Source of the DNA: Diatrype stigma
Lineage: Eukaryota; Ascomycota; Sordariomycetes; Xylariales; Diatrypaceae
Reading direction: 5' to 3'
Assembly (NCBI GenBank): GCA_022225965.2
Contig: JAKJXP020000085.1
Coordinates: 1 to 64,000 of the forward strand
DNA: 64,000 bases
The translations under genes were made by a program, and so were the position numbers. Positions 14,085 to 25,840 of this stretch are shown here, one piece after another (the stretch's first letter is position 1; each line of letters starts with the position of its first letter). Under the pieces are notes generated by a model. That model saw only the letters and a list, made by a program, of their open reading frames with translations, was not told where the DNA came from and ran no database searches.

Positions 14085-14202
14085 AGACCCGTGAAAGTCC
14101 CAGAGACTGAGCCCATACATGTATACGTAAGCGTATATGTAGTAATGTAATTTTCGAAGAATTCGAAGAACCAGCACAAATACGGAGCTCGGCTACTTAG
14201 TA

Positions 14203-15467
14203 GTGAACCGAAACACAAGTGACAAGTCTGCCTGCCTCTCACCCACGACTATGACGACTACTGCTGCGAAAGGCGGGCCAGAAGCTGTAGCTGTAGCCCC
14301 GGCAGCGCTACCGCAAGCCTCACACCTGGATCGGCACGGATATCTGTTCGGACACAAGCTCGAAGCCTCCCTGTCGCCGCTCTTCCATAACACGATCTAC
14401 CGGGAGCTCGGGCTCAAGTGGGAACAACTCCGGCTGGACTCGTCGGACATCCCGCAATTCCTGTCGCTCATCCAAGATCCGAAATTCTATGGTGAGTAAC
14501 CTAACCCACAGCTTCTCGATGCTTTTTTGCCACTTGGTGATCCCCACCTCGAGAAATCTATGTACATTCGATCAGGAATGTAGTCATTGTACATGCATAC
14601 TGATATACGGCTATGCTATGAATGAAGGGGCATCGGTGACCATGCCCAACAAAGTGGCGATCATGGAGCATCTGGACGAGGTGACAGAGGAATGTCGGGA
14701 AGTTGGGGCTTGCAACACGATCTTCGTGCGGGAACGCGACGGCGACGATGGCAGCCCGCAGCGGCGGATCTACTGCGGTGCGAACACGGACGTCGTCGGC
14801 GTGCGGGAGGCCTTCTACCAGAACGTGGCGGACCCGGACGCCGTGTTCCACGACAAGCCGGCGATGGTGATCGGCGGGGGCGGGGCCGCCCGCAGCGCCG
14901 TCTACGCCCTGTGGAAGTGGATGCGCGCCACCAAGATCTACCTCGTCAACCGGGACGCGGCGGAGGTCCGGGCCGTGATGGCGGACTGCACGGCGAGGGG
15001 GTACGGGGGAGATGCTTTTCTGGTGCATCTCGAGACGGTGGAGCAGGCCGCGCAGGCCGATGTCCTCCCTGGTGCGATCGTGGCCTGCGTGCCGGATTTG
15101 CCGCCGAATACAGACGAAGAGAAAACGGCTCGGGCTGTAGTTGAGACGGTGCTAAAGAAGGACAGGAAAGGGTGCATGCTGGAGATGTGCTATAACCCGT
15201 CGCCATGGAGTCAGTACACCCCCGTCCTTTCGTGGTTATCCTAATGCATCTTGCGACAAAAGCTGACTTTTCGATCCATAACTAGCTGAGTTGGGAGGCA
15301 TTGCCGAACAAGAGGGGTGGCAGGTGATATTAGGAACAGAGGCCATGGTCTGGCAGGGGCTGGAACAGGATAGGTATTGGACCGGGATAGAAACGAAAGC
15401 ACTCCCCGTACAGAAGGTTAGGCAAGTGATTTCTGAGAAACTGGCGAGTATAAGGGGGAAATCCTGA
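14203..15467 (+). CDS. Shikimate/quinate dehydrogenase-like enzyme
   Basis: NAD(P)-dependent oxidoreductase of the AroE fold. Exons 14203-14491, 14628-15209 and 15286-15467 give 350 residues; both introns (136 and 76 bp) are GT-AG and keep phase. Substrate-side motifs are [17 protein letters not shown] (the SLSP serines contact shikimate/quinate), TMPNK with the catalytic Lys, and GANTDVVG with the catalytic Asp. The dinucleotide-binding loop is [15 protein letters not shown], and NPSPWTELGG plus QGLEQD near the end are typical of the fold. The residue after the splice (T in PWTE) is rebuilt exactly across intron 2. A second in-frame ATG at 14251 would remove 16 weakly conserved residues and could be the true start. 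The enzyme is a stand-alone protein, unlike the shikimate dehydrogenase domain of the fungal pentafunctional AROM protein, which points to a catabolic or specialised role. Quinate versus shikimate specificity cannot be read with certainty. It faces the transporter and ends 256 bp from the monooxygenase. Confidence 0.9.
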
Positions 15468-15723
15468 GTGGTACTCGGTTCGTTCGGCAGCATTAGAATA
15501 GCGTAAGATGCCCTTCATTCGTAACAATCTGATGCTTTCGGAGTTATTCGACAACGGCATAACATGCACAGCTATCTCGACATGGTCATTGGAACAGGGA
15601 CAATAAGACGTTACCAAAAAATTATAAAACATCATACTAAAGTTACACTGTAAAAGACTATCGTACCAAACTCCGCCGCTTCTAGTTTAAGGAGTCACCA
15701 CCTGCTTTGCCCTCGGACCCCCT

Positions 15724-17630
15724 TCACGACCAGTCGCCCTCAAGCTCGACAGGCTTCCCCTCCTCGATGTCCGCCATGATCTGGTCGACGGACCATGGCT
15801 TGTGCACATAGCCGGGCGGGATGTTGGTGTTCTGGAAAGGGGTGCCGTGCTGCAGGTGGTCGAGCGCCTGGGTGTAGTTGTCGTACACGTACTGCTCCGG
15901 GTCGTGCTTCCAGATCCACCGGCCGTACTCGATCTTGACCTTGCTCGCGTCCGCGGCAAGCTTGATGTTGACACGGCGCTCGTGGTTCAGCAGGCCCAGC
16001 TTCTGGCAACAGGAGACGCGCTCGAAACTGCGGGCAGGCAAGTTAGAGTCAGTCATTCGATCAATCAGGTGCATGAGGTTGATGGGAAGTGTAATGACTA
16101 TGTGGAAGTCATGAAAAATACTCACCGAAGCTTGCTATACACTTTCGTAGCCATCTTCACGTCGGCCTTGGCCCCGTCGGCAGCGGCGAGCTGCAGGCAG
16201 CTGGCGAGGTAGATGCTGTCCTCGATACCCTGATTGACGCCGCTGCCCGAAGAGGGCAGGAAGGTGTGGGCGGCGTCGCCGGCCTGGACGATGCGGCCGG
16301 TGCGAGGAGAGGTCGTCACCGGCTGCGGGTTGCGCCACAGCAGCGACCAGTCGACGATGGCGCCTGAGGGCGCTGCACGGATGAGGCGCTTGGCGTAGTC
16401 GGGGAGCTCGTTCGCCTCGGGCGACTGCGCGATGATCTCGAGCACCTGTTCCGGCTCGACGCTCTTGTGCCAGTTCTCTTCAGCTAGGCCTTTGTCCTGT
16501 TGCGAGCATGTTAGTGTTTTTGTTTTTCTTCTCCCCTTTCATAGATGATTTGACGGGTTTGTCAGGGTGAGGGGGATGATAGACGGGGTAACTAGGACAA
16601 ACCTTGTGCATTAATCCCCAGGTTACGACATCTTTGGTCCGGTAAACGACCATCGTACACTCCTTTCTAAGATAGAACATCGTTAGTATTTATCGTCTTC
16701 TCTTATGCATCTGAACTCTCCCCTCTCGGGTCGACTCTCCCGTCGTAAGATGCATGCAAGTTTGATGATAACACGGCGGGCTGGCTACATACGATCGCCA
16801 CATTTGTATGACCGGATGGCCGTTATCCAGAACACCGAAACGCTCGTTGACCTCTGCGTCGGAGGTAATGCAGTCGACGGGGACGGTGGCCCGGAATGTA
16901 GCCCATCCGCTGCTCCATGCCCGGACTTCGTGGCCGGTGATCGCCTTGTACGACTTCGTGCCGATGCCATCAGCGGCGACGACCACGTCGGCCTCGATTT
17001 TGCTTCCATCAGCAAAGATAGCCCCAGCATGTTGGCCGTCCTCAGTCTCGTAGTAGTCAACGGCCCGGAATCCGTACTCGATCTCGATCCCGAGCCGCTG
17101 CAGCTGCGAGATCAGCATCTTGAGGAACTTGGGCCGAAAGTGGCGACGCATTTTGGCCTCAGGAACAGCAACACCCTCCTCATTCTTGGTACCGAAGTCG
17201 AACGCTGCCGGCTCCGTGACCCGCTCCCCGTTGAAACGGTAGTACGAGATCCACGGCTCTTCGGAGATCCTTTCGTTCTCTTCCGCCATGTCCGGCCAGA
17301 ATTTCGTGATATGGTTGATGATTTGCGGTGCGACAGTAAAGGAGTCACCTGTTCTCCATTAGATTGGCAATGAAAGGGGTAAGAGGGAATGATCATGGGG
17401 GGGGGTGATGGAAGCGAAAAGGACAATTACTCACCCTGTGTACTTGCAGCTGGGTTTCGCTCAACAATGCGGACGTTGTGCCCCTTCCGCCAGCATTCTA
17501 GTGCTGTGTAGACACCTACCGGCCCAGCACCTACGATCAGAACCGAAATCCCAGAAGAGGGATGCCGTTTCGTGGTCGTAGGGCCATGAGGAGCTTGAGC
17601 TGAAGTGTCGATAGTTACATTGAACGACAT
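15724..17630 (-). CDS. FAD-dependent aromatic monooxygenase (salicylate-hydroxylase-like)
   Basis: Group A flavoprotein monooxygenase. Exons 17630-17435, 17348-16793, 16666-16603, 16496-16126 and 16027-15724 give 496 residues; all four introns (86, 126, 106 and 98 bp) are GT-AG and restore frame. The three hallmark motifs are present: the FAD-binding Rossmann loop VLIVGAGPVGVYTALECWRKG (about 31-51), the NAD(P)H/FAD DG motif VVVAADGIGTKSYKA, and the GD motif QAGDAAHTFLPSSGSGVNQGIED. By family knowledge such enzymes hydroxylate or oxidatively decarboxylate phenolic acids, or act in secondary metabolism. The exact substrate is unknown. No signal peptide or C-terminal membrane anchor is evident. 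It is convergent with the dehydrogenase and divergent from the Zn2Cys6 regulator, which supports co-regulation. Confidence 0.9.
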
Positions 17631-18840
17631 GGTGTTATATAGTTCAGTAGGGACTGCTGAACAAAATTTGGTTACTTCTCGAGATTCTAGATTCGAAGTT
17701 GGTGAATAATGGATGAGCTGCAATAACTAAACTGTCGAGGAAAGCTCGCGACGCTTGGCAACTATATATATACTTGAGCATAGCAGTCTGGTCAATATAT
17801 ACGCCTAAGGAGCTGCACAAAAGAACGTCAACAGGCCAAAAAGACCTCATAGCATTCGGGCGGTCGCGTTCAAACTCGGTGATAAAATCAGAATACATGA
17901 CGCTGCCGACGATGCCAATCACATTGACACGTCCAAGTCTCAACCACGCGACGCCGTGACCACAGCCGATACGACGAATCATCTCTGCCCTACCGTCACG
18001 GGAGAACCCGTCTAAGTAACATTTTCACGCTAACAAAGGCCTAACAAAAGTTCCGACTTTGAACATATCTATCATGTCATACTATCTATGCCTTGATGTG
18101 AGCACTATACCGCTGCCATGGTAACATTGAGATGTGATGCATAGCCGTCCTGCCAATCTACGCTATCAAGCCCTATGATGCCTGGATGCCTGCCCCTATA
18201 TGCCGTCCGCATTCATGTGGAGCGGAGGATCTACAAGCAAAGGACCTAGCCAAGCCGGGCTCGGGGAGTCGGAGTGGGTGTGGATATTTTGATTTTTGAC
18301 TCTTCTAGAAGCTCAGACTACGGATATTCTGATTGGTTGTGTCGGCAAATCTACACACGACAATCGGGATTGCAGGGGTAAACATATCAACTATGTATAG
18401 TTAGGCCGGGGATCTGACGATCCGACTCAAGCGACGGGACCCACGGAACAAGAACGAGAACGAGATACCTGGATGCCAGGATGCTTGGTTGCTAGGTTTA
18501 CGGGTCGTGCGGGTCGAAACAAAGTAAGCAACGGTCTGTTATTCGACCAGCCATCCTATCTAACCTCTGACTTCAACCAAAACAAACTACCAGGACTGCA
18601 TATGAGCCGAGATGAGATACAACTTTACATAACGGTTACGCACAGATACACACACATAATCTGGCATTCCCATTCTGATCTCAACCCCGTTAAGCCCATT
18701 CCAATCCACTCCAACCCGGCCTTTCGCGGCGGAACGGAGCGCGAGTCAGCGAGGAAGTGGATTAGGACCGTGAACATACACCAGTCACCTTTACACAGAC
18801 TACCAAGCTATAGTATCTAAAACACAAGTAATCTAGAGAC
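17631..18840. promoter_or_regulatory. Shared promoter region, monooxygenase / regulator
   Basis: 1.2 kb lies between the divergent starts of the monooxygenase (17630) and the Zn2Cys6 regulator (18841). No convincing ORF or known operator was found, only scattered CGG triplets that could serve zinc-cluster proteins. The arrangement fits a regulator controlling its neighbour, but that is inference. Confidence 0.45.
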
Positions 18841-21384
18841 ATGAAGGCAGGGAGGCATGGAGTTCGGTCCAAGAACGGTAAGATACTCACTAGCCTGTTC
18901 AATGACGTGTGGATTGGCTTGTCTGCATCTGATAGTTGACTATGAGTATCTGCAGGCTGTCTTACCTGTCGGATCAGGCACGTGAAATGCGACGAGGAAA
19001 AGCCCCGATGCGGGGGGTGCCGCAAGATGCAGTTCGGCTGCGACTGGCCGGCTCCGGGTAGCTCAACCGTCCTGGCCGAGTTAAGGGGGAACAGGGGCAA
19101 ATCGAACCGTCGGAACAAGAGCTGCACTCCCACTCCCACTGCCACTGCCACTACCACTACCACTACCACTACCACTACCACCACTACCAGACTCTTGAAG
19201 CCAGCGACGGGTCTCAGTTCCGTAGCTTCTCCTCCTACTCACTCTCACCAGGAGCAACAGCCGCAGCAGATTTGCACTAAGTCTGACCCAGGAGGGAAGA
19301 GGAGGCCAAGATCTATCGACCATGGACACCAACATCAACAGTACCATATTTCTTACCACCCTAATGTCTCAACACTGCTACACCGACAGCAACAACAGCA
19401 ACCTCACCTACCGGCATCCATCGATAGTCTATACAGCACGCCCTGCAGGAACTCGCTCCTCCTATCGCGGCACGACCGTGTCCTCCTGGACTACTTCCCG
19501 GCCTCGACCATCTTCTGCGTCCACTCCTCGGCGACCAAGCGATGGAGCCCTCTGCGATACATCCAGCAGGTGACGGCGGCGTCCAGCAGCATGGTGATGC
19601 ACATGATCCTGGCGTACTCGGCCGGCGAGCTGTGTCGGAAGAGGAAGAGACAGCAATGCGACAGCGCTATCCTCACCACTACCACTGGCGCGGGGGGTGG
19701 TATGGATGAATTGGAGGCCGCCGAGCTGCACCACTACACAGCCGCGATCCAGGAGCTGCACGACTGCATCAAGAGCACCGACGCGGACCGGGAAGCCGAC
19801 CACGGACGAAGCGAGGTGGCTTGGACGCGGTTCGAGGATAACCTCGAGGCCATACTGTGCGCCCTTTTCATCATGATCCATTACGGCCTGCAGTCCATGT
19901 CGTCGCTGGGCCATGCCCGGACGCACGTCGCGGGCCTGGCATCGCTCGTCGCGATGTACCTGCGGGTTCGCAAAAAGAGGGCAAGGAGGGACTCCCCCAA
20001 GAACGAACGACAAGGTCAGGGCCACGGCTTCACTGCCCTGTCGTCGCTGCTGCTCTTGTGGATACTGTAAGTTGACCTAAACTGATGATTACCTTTGTCA
20101 TTTCTCATCCCCCTACCTCAGGATCTCCCTGCTGGGTGGCGGTTCTGTTCATCTCTGCCTTTTGCTAATCCGCTTGATCTATCTAGCTACGCCGACATCG
20201 CGGGCCATACGTACGGGCTCTCGCAGGACCTACTGAGCATATTCATGGACAACGACAAGCACAACAACGGGCACAAGCGTCTGCAGCAGCAGCAGCAGCT
20301 CCTCCTACCCCCTCAACCAACGTCAACGTCGACACAAATATCAACGTCAACACCAACACCGACACTGACACCGACACCAGCACCAGCATCAGATCCAACA
20401 CCAACATCGTCGCTCCTGGACTTAGGTCAGCTGTTCCGCGACGCACGGCTCGGCCCCACCACCACATGGGGAAACTACACCTACACCATCGACCCCCAGG
20501 ACGGCAACAACTTGATGGTCTTCCGGGGCCTCGAGATGTCCCACCACGTGCAGCTGCTTCGGGCGCGGATCTCGAAGGCTAGAGCGGCGACGATGACGGA
20601 TGGCGAGTGTGGTCGTAGTAATAGCGGCAGTAGTAGTATGGGGGCTGAAACGTCCGCGTACGGCGACTACTCGTCGCTGATGAGCGAGCTGCTGCTTCTT
20701 CAAGAGACATACCAAGACGTGTTCGAATGGGCCTCCTACGGCACATTCGCCGAGATAAAAAACCACATCGAGAATAATAGCGACGGCACAGCTGCAATCC
20801 TAACCAGAGCCACAGCCACCACCACACCCACAACCACAACAACGCCCATCTCGGCCGTGAAGCTTACCGCCCGCCACGCCGCCGAGATCACCACCAAGCT
20901 GATCACGCACTACTGGGCCGGTGTGCTCTTCTGCCGGCGCTGGCTCAACCCCAACCCGCCGTCCGCGTCCGCGTCCGAGGAATCGATACGGCTCCGCGCC
21001 GTCTCGAGCATCATAGCGCGTCTGCCTCCCGGTCCCAGCTCGGACCCGGACTCCGAGTCCGAATCTCTCCTTCCCAAGGACACTATAAAGAACGCCAAGG
21101 AAAGAAAAGAAATGCTGATCCGGTTCGCGTGGCCGACGTTCATGGCGGCCATCGAGACGGACGACGCGGGCCAGAGACGCGACCTGCTGGCGCGGCTGGG
21201 CGAGGTGCGCGACGAGTCGGCCGAGTGCCAGTGGTACTGGGGCACGGCGCGGGAGATCGCGAGAATGCAGACGGAGATGCAACGGAACGCAAGGGCTCCG
21301 TCGCCGCTAGGACAGATGCCATCCGAATATCTGCAAGCTCGTTGGGTAGACTTGGCTCAGTTCATGCAGAAATCGCATGTCTAA
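18841..21384 (+). CDS. Zn2Cys6 fungal transcription factor
   Basis: DNA-binding regulator with an N-terminal zinc cluster. Exon 1 (18841-18877) encodes MKAGRHGVRSKN. After a 78-bp intron (18878-18955), exon 2 (18956-20066) restores the cluster, Cys at residues 14, 17, 24, 31, 34 and 41 (CLTCRIRHVKC, then CGGC). A 120-bp intron (20067-20186) leads to exon 3 (20187-21384). Total 781 residues. The middle region (LLSRHDRVLLDYFPAS and onward) resembles the fungal-specific regulatory domain. Two low-complexity stretches stand out: a Thr run from ACT/ACC repeats at about 19131-19190 and a Gln then Thr/Pro repeat at about 20280-20410. The gene lies beside the transporter-dehydrogenase-monooxygenase group and divergent from the monooxygenase, so it is a candidate pathway regulator. 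It is not an obvious qa-1F/QUTA homologue. Confidence 0.88.
19131..19190 (+). repeat. ACT/ACC triplet repeat coding for poly-Thr
   Basis: An in-frame array of CCACTA-type hexamers inside exon 2 of the Zn2Cys6 gene encodes a run of about 15 threonines. Its length is likely to vary between strains; it lies just after the zinc cluster. Confidence 0.85.
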
Positions 21385-21503
21385 ATAGGGGTAGGGTAGA
21401 GGTGGATGGGCGTTGGTGTCGGGGTTGATCCTAGCTGGATGGACGCCCCCCGTCTTATTTAAGCGAGCGATCCTGGGAAGATGTATGATATCTGGGCAGC
21501 AGC

Positions 21504-21538
<35 letters not shown>

Positions 21539-22097
21539 GTTGGTTAACGGACACACCAGCTTGTGTCACAAGCATACCTTCTTTGTTAGGGAATGCAGGG
21601 CATCCCGTCACATCACATCACACTTGAGAATAGTAGACCTTTTCTTTACATAACGGGTATTCAATATCGCAATGATGCACAAATGCCATCGGGTACAACT
21701 ACTGCGGGCTCTGATCCCGTTCGAACCATGATGAGCGCAATGCCTGATGTCTATCATATCGTCTATTGAACGATCTTCATGTCTATCTATGGTATCCTCG
21801 TAGCTGCGACTAAAATCCCGAAAGACATGAGGCTCTGGACCTCCAATCCATAGCTATGTCTTCCCGATCATCCTGGTCGAATGCAGAGGATGCGCTGTCC
21901 TCGGTTGATTGGACTCAACCTAAAGCGCTCAGAAAACACGAAAACAGGCCAAACCATGCAACCCCGGACTTTTGTAGTCATTCGGAAAATAACAAAGGGA
22001 AAACTAGAGAAAATCATGTCCATGAATCGATATTACGTCGTGTCATCCGAGTTGCTTGTGAGGATGTGCGTCGTTGGTACTAGGTGCCAACTGGCAT
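21385..22097. other. Intergenic between convergent genes
   Basis: 713 bp between the stop codons of the Zn2Cys6 regulator and EF-3, presumably 3' UTRs. It includes a (TA)n run at 21507-21536. No ORF is supported. Confidence 0.6.
21507..21536. repeat. (TA)n microsatellite
   Basis: About fifteen AT dinucleotides in the 3' flank of the Zn2Cys6 gene, 120 bp past its stop. Confidence 0.95.
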
Positions 22098-25000
22098 TTA
22101 GACATCATCCTCATCAGAGAAGACCTCCTCACCACGCTTCCGGCGGGCCATGCGATCTGCGTCAAGGTTAGTAGCTGCTTCATCAAGAACTGGCTGTAGG
22201 TAGTGGTAGGTAGTGGACATGACTTACCCTTCTTCTTCTTTCTTGCCTCGGAAGAGGTCAACTTGGCCTTCTTCTTCGTCGTCACGATCTTATTACCCAT
22301 GGCGTCGAACTTCTCCTCCTCATCGTCGCCCTTCTTATCTAACCGGGGACCGCTACCTTGGCCCTGCACCCAGTTGTGGCCGGAAGGCGTCATCTTGCCG
22401 TCCATGACAGCCCACACCTCCTCAGTCAAGTCCTTGGTGAACTCGGCACTGTGCGTGATGATGATGACACCACCCTCGAACTTCTTCAGCGCCTTGGAAA
22501 GGGCACCAAGAGAGTCTCTGTCCAGGTAGTTGGTAGGCTCGTCAAGGACGATCAAGTGAGGTCGTTGCCAAGAGCAGGCCGACAGGACAACCTTGACACG
22601 CTGGCCACCAGACAGACCGCGCATACGCGAGTGAGAAACAAGTTCGGCGTCCAGGCCGAAGTTGGCGCAGTGAGCCTCGATCTCCTTCCGCACCAGGGGG
22701 CGGAACTGACCAGACGCCAAAGCCTCCTTCATATCGACTTCCGCCACAAGCTTCTGGTGAGAGGCCAAAAGCTCGCTTCGAGGAAGCCAAGCGTTGTCGG
22801 CAGTCATCATGGGAACCCATCGCTCGTTCTTCATGCCGATGTTCTCGCCGAGGGCAAACGAACACTCGTACTCGTAGCTGTTCTTGAACTTTCTTCGGCC
22901 GTGGATGCCGATGATACGTCTCAGGGTACCCTCGACCTTGAAGGCCTTGTCCATAGCCTTCTCATCCTCATCCGTGATGATCTTGTTGGCACGGTCCATG
23001 GTTTCACGATCCTCACCCGTCTGGAATCGCCACTGGATGTACTCAGAGGGCGTCTTGTCGAGGTGGTTATCGATATGCGCGAAAGCATGCTGCTTGATGT
23101 ACGCGATACGGATGTTCTCGTGCTGGTAGATCTCACCTCCAGTGGGGATGAGCTCACCAGTGAGGACGTTGATCAAGGTCGACTTGCCGGCACCGTTGGG
23201 ACCAATGACAGCGATACGGGAACCGAGAGAGCATTGGAAGCTGATCTCGTGGATCTGGGGCTTGGGGGTGCCGGGGTATTGGAAGCTCATCTTCGTAGCA
23301 CGGAGAATAGCCTTGGCCTTGGTCTTGACACCCTCAAGGAAACCGGGCTCGGGGAAGGTGAACTCGATCTCAGACTCGCCAAGCTCGTAGTAGGACTTGG
23401 CGTGGGGGTTCTTGCGGACGAACTCCTTCAAGTTACCCTTGTACTTCTTGAGCTTGAAGCGCTCGTAGTGGATGATGTACTGGGTAACATTGTCCAGGAA
23501 GCTGCTGTCGTGGGAGACGATGATGGAGGTGCAAGGGGAGTTGATCAGGTAATCCTCGAGCCACTTGACGTTCTTCACATCCAAATGGTTCGTAGGCTCG
23601 TCGAGCAGCAGGATATCAGGGGCCTCGAAGACGGCACGGCACAGGGCCAGCTTCATCTTCCAACCACCGGAAAGAGCACTGATCTCGCCTTGAACCATAG
23701 CAGGGGTGAAACCGAACTCGTCGAGACGCTTCTCGACGTCGCCCTGGCTCGTGGTGACGCCAGCCTCCTGAAGCTTCTTCATGGTCCAGTCAATGGTGGT
23801 CATCTCGGTATCAGCCGAGTCCAGGTCGTGCTCGACGAAGACAGTCTTGACTTCGTTCTGCTTGGGGAAACCCTCAACCTGCTCGTTGTTGATAGCGCGC
23901 ATCAGCGTAGACTTGCCAGATCCGTTGGGACCGCAAAGACCGTAACGGCGACCACGCTTGAGACGCAGGTGAGTCTGGTTGAGAAGAATCTTGGCACCGT
24001 AGGCAAGCGAGAACGTGCAGTTGCAAAGATCCTCGCCATCGTCATCGGCATCCTCCTCCTCGGCGGCAGTATCCTCGAAGCCAGGCGAGGCACGCTTACG
24101 GAGGTCGTCAACAACCTTCTCAGCATCTTCCTCGCCGACAAGGACGGTAACGAAGGGCTTGACAGCGCCAGCCCAGACGGCTGACTCGGTCTCCTTCTCA
24201 TCTACGAGCTGGCCACCAATAGCCGAGACGTACTCAGCGACAGCGGACAGCTTCTCGACCACAGCAGTGTGCTTGCTGGGGACGACAGCCTTGAGGTGTC
24301 CGACGACGGTGGAAATATCGCCATCATGTCGCACCTCAGGAATCTTGCCATCTACGACGTTACCGACGCGAGTGATGGTGTCAAGAGCCTGCTTGGTCTT
24401 CTCACGGGCCTCGGGATCAGCCAAGTTTTCGTAGTTCTTCTGCAGACCGGGCATCATCTTGGGCAAGAAAGGAGCGACGATGTTGGGGTCGTCGACGAGC
24501 TTGCACATGTTGTCAACAATGACGGCAGCCTTACGCTTGATGGCGGTATCTCGCTCAGCGAGACCACGGTCAAGCAGAGGAACCATCAGAGCAAGGGTAG
24601 GCTCTTGGACCTCGGTAACGAAAGTAGTAGCACCCAGCAAGTGAACAGTCTCGGGGACGTTCTCAGGCTTGGCGATACACTTGATCAGCTCGGGAATGAA
24701 GCGCTCGATATCTCTGTTGACAATCAACTCGCAGATCTTCTCCATGATCTTGTAGGCATGCTCCTTGACCTCCTTCTTGGTGTCCCACATGGACTCGGAG
24801 ACAACGGGGATCAGCTCAGGAACTCGGAAGGCGACTTGTGCAGGAGCCTTCTTGACCAGGATGTCGATGCAGTCGAGAGCGGCGATCTTTTCAGGCCACT
24901 TCTGGGCGGTCAGGATAGAGTTGATGATGTGAGGCAGTACGGCCTTGACGCCGTTGGGGTTGATGGCCTCCATAATAGCCGTAGTGGCAGCCGTGGCAGC

Positions 25001-25840
25001 ATTCTTGACACCGGTTATCTTGTCGCCAATAGCGGACAAGACAAGGGGAAGCAGAACAACGAGGTAGGGCTCGATGTTGGCAGAAACCTCGGAGTGCTGG
25101 GCAATATCCTTGATGGCGATGGCAGCCTTCTCACGGGCGAGGGCATCCTTCTTGTTGGTGATCTGCTTCTGCAGACCCTCGACAGTCCTAGAAGAAGTCC
25201 ACGTTAGCTTAACTGCCCATTTCCATGAGTGTTGGTATTTCCCGCTATTTTTTCCGTGCACATTTATTCTTCCCAAATGCAAGTAGAATTGGATAGTGGG
25301 GCTGAGACAAGAGGGGATAGTGAGTTTTTCCTCGGGGCTCCAGTCCCAAGATCGCCACCCGAAGATTGGCATCTGGAAGTAGGGACTAGGGACAGAGCAA
25401 GCTCAGGGCACTTAAACTGAAAGGCCCACCTGTGGTGTCCCCGCCAAAAGGCGAGCACAGGCCTGTCTGTCTGACCACGTCGAAGGCTCCGCACCCAGGG
25501 CTAGAAAAACGAGGGGGAGGGGGTGATGGGAAAGAGAGCGATATTGTGGATCAAACGAGTATGTGTTGTGTTGGCCAGAATTGTCATTTGAAGGGCAAAC
25601 AAAGTACGAGGCCAGCCACCTCGCGAAGCCCGAATAGGCAGAAAAATAGAGAGAAATCAGCGAGGGTTATCGGGGGTATTCTTACTTGATAGGAGCGTCC
25701 TGGTCCTCGATGCGACCGTTGATGAAAGACGCCAGGGCGGTGGAGGCGTCCTTGGTGGCAGCAGGGTCCTTGGCAATAGTGAGGTTCTTGAAAAGGTCGT
25801 CCAGAACCTTGAGGGACTGGGCGTTCTCCTTGGCGGACAT
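22098..25840 (-). CDS. tef3: Translation elongation factor 3 (ABC-F ATPase)
   Basis: Fungal-specific ribosome-bound ATPase needed in each elongation cycle, where it helps release E-site tRNA. Exons 25840-25686, 25187-22228 and 22156-22098 give 1057 residues, close to yeast EF-3 (1044). The N-terminus reads [21 protein letters not shown] repeats fill about residues 50-400. The first ABC domain has Walker [10 protein letters not shown] at about 471, LSGGWKMK, and [11 protein letters not shown]. The second has GPNGAGKST at about 714, a long insertion (chromodomain-like in EF-3), [10 protein letters not shown] and [12 protein letters not shown]. The C-terminus is Lys/Arg-rich and, after a 71-bp intron, ends [18 protein letters not shown]. 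The first intron is long, 498 bp (25188-25685), which is seen in other highly expressed fungal translation genes. The antisense strand carries very long open frames that are only a by-product of strong codon bias. Confidence 0.97.

Larger units (their letters stand above)
13306..14202. promoter_or_regulatory. Bidirectional promoter region, transporter / dehydrogenase
   Basis: 897 bp separate the two divergent start codons. Contents include a perfect 12-bp palindrome TAAGGTACCTTA at 13879-13890 and a (GT)n run at about 14064-14084. The palindrome is a candidate operator only because of symmetry and position; it does not match the published QA-1F/QUTA consensus as I recall it. Confidence 0.5.

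Noticed and set aside
18841..21384. Zn2Cys6 gene as a qa-1F/QUTA orthologue
   Set aside because: Beyond the generic zinc cluster I see no region-specific match to those activators, so only a general family call is made.
21701..21740. TTCGAACC word resembling a tRNA T-loop on the minus strand
   Set aside because: The flanking bases do not form a T-arm or acceptor stem and no D or anticodon arm could be drawn.
22358..25207. Very long open frames (608 and 312 residues) on the + strand across the EF-3 gene
   Set aside because: They are antisense shadows of a highly biased gene. The minus-strand frame carries all ABC-F motifs and correct splice junctions.
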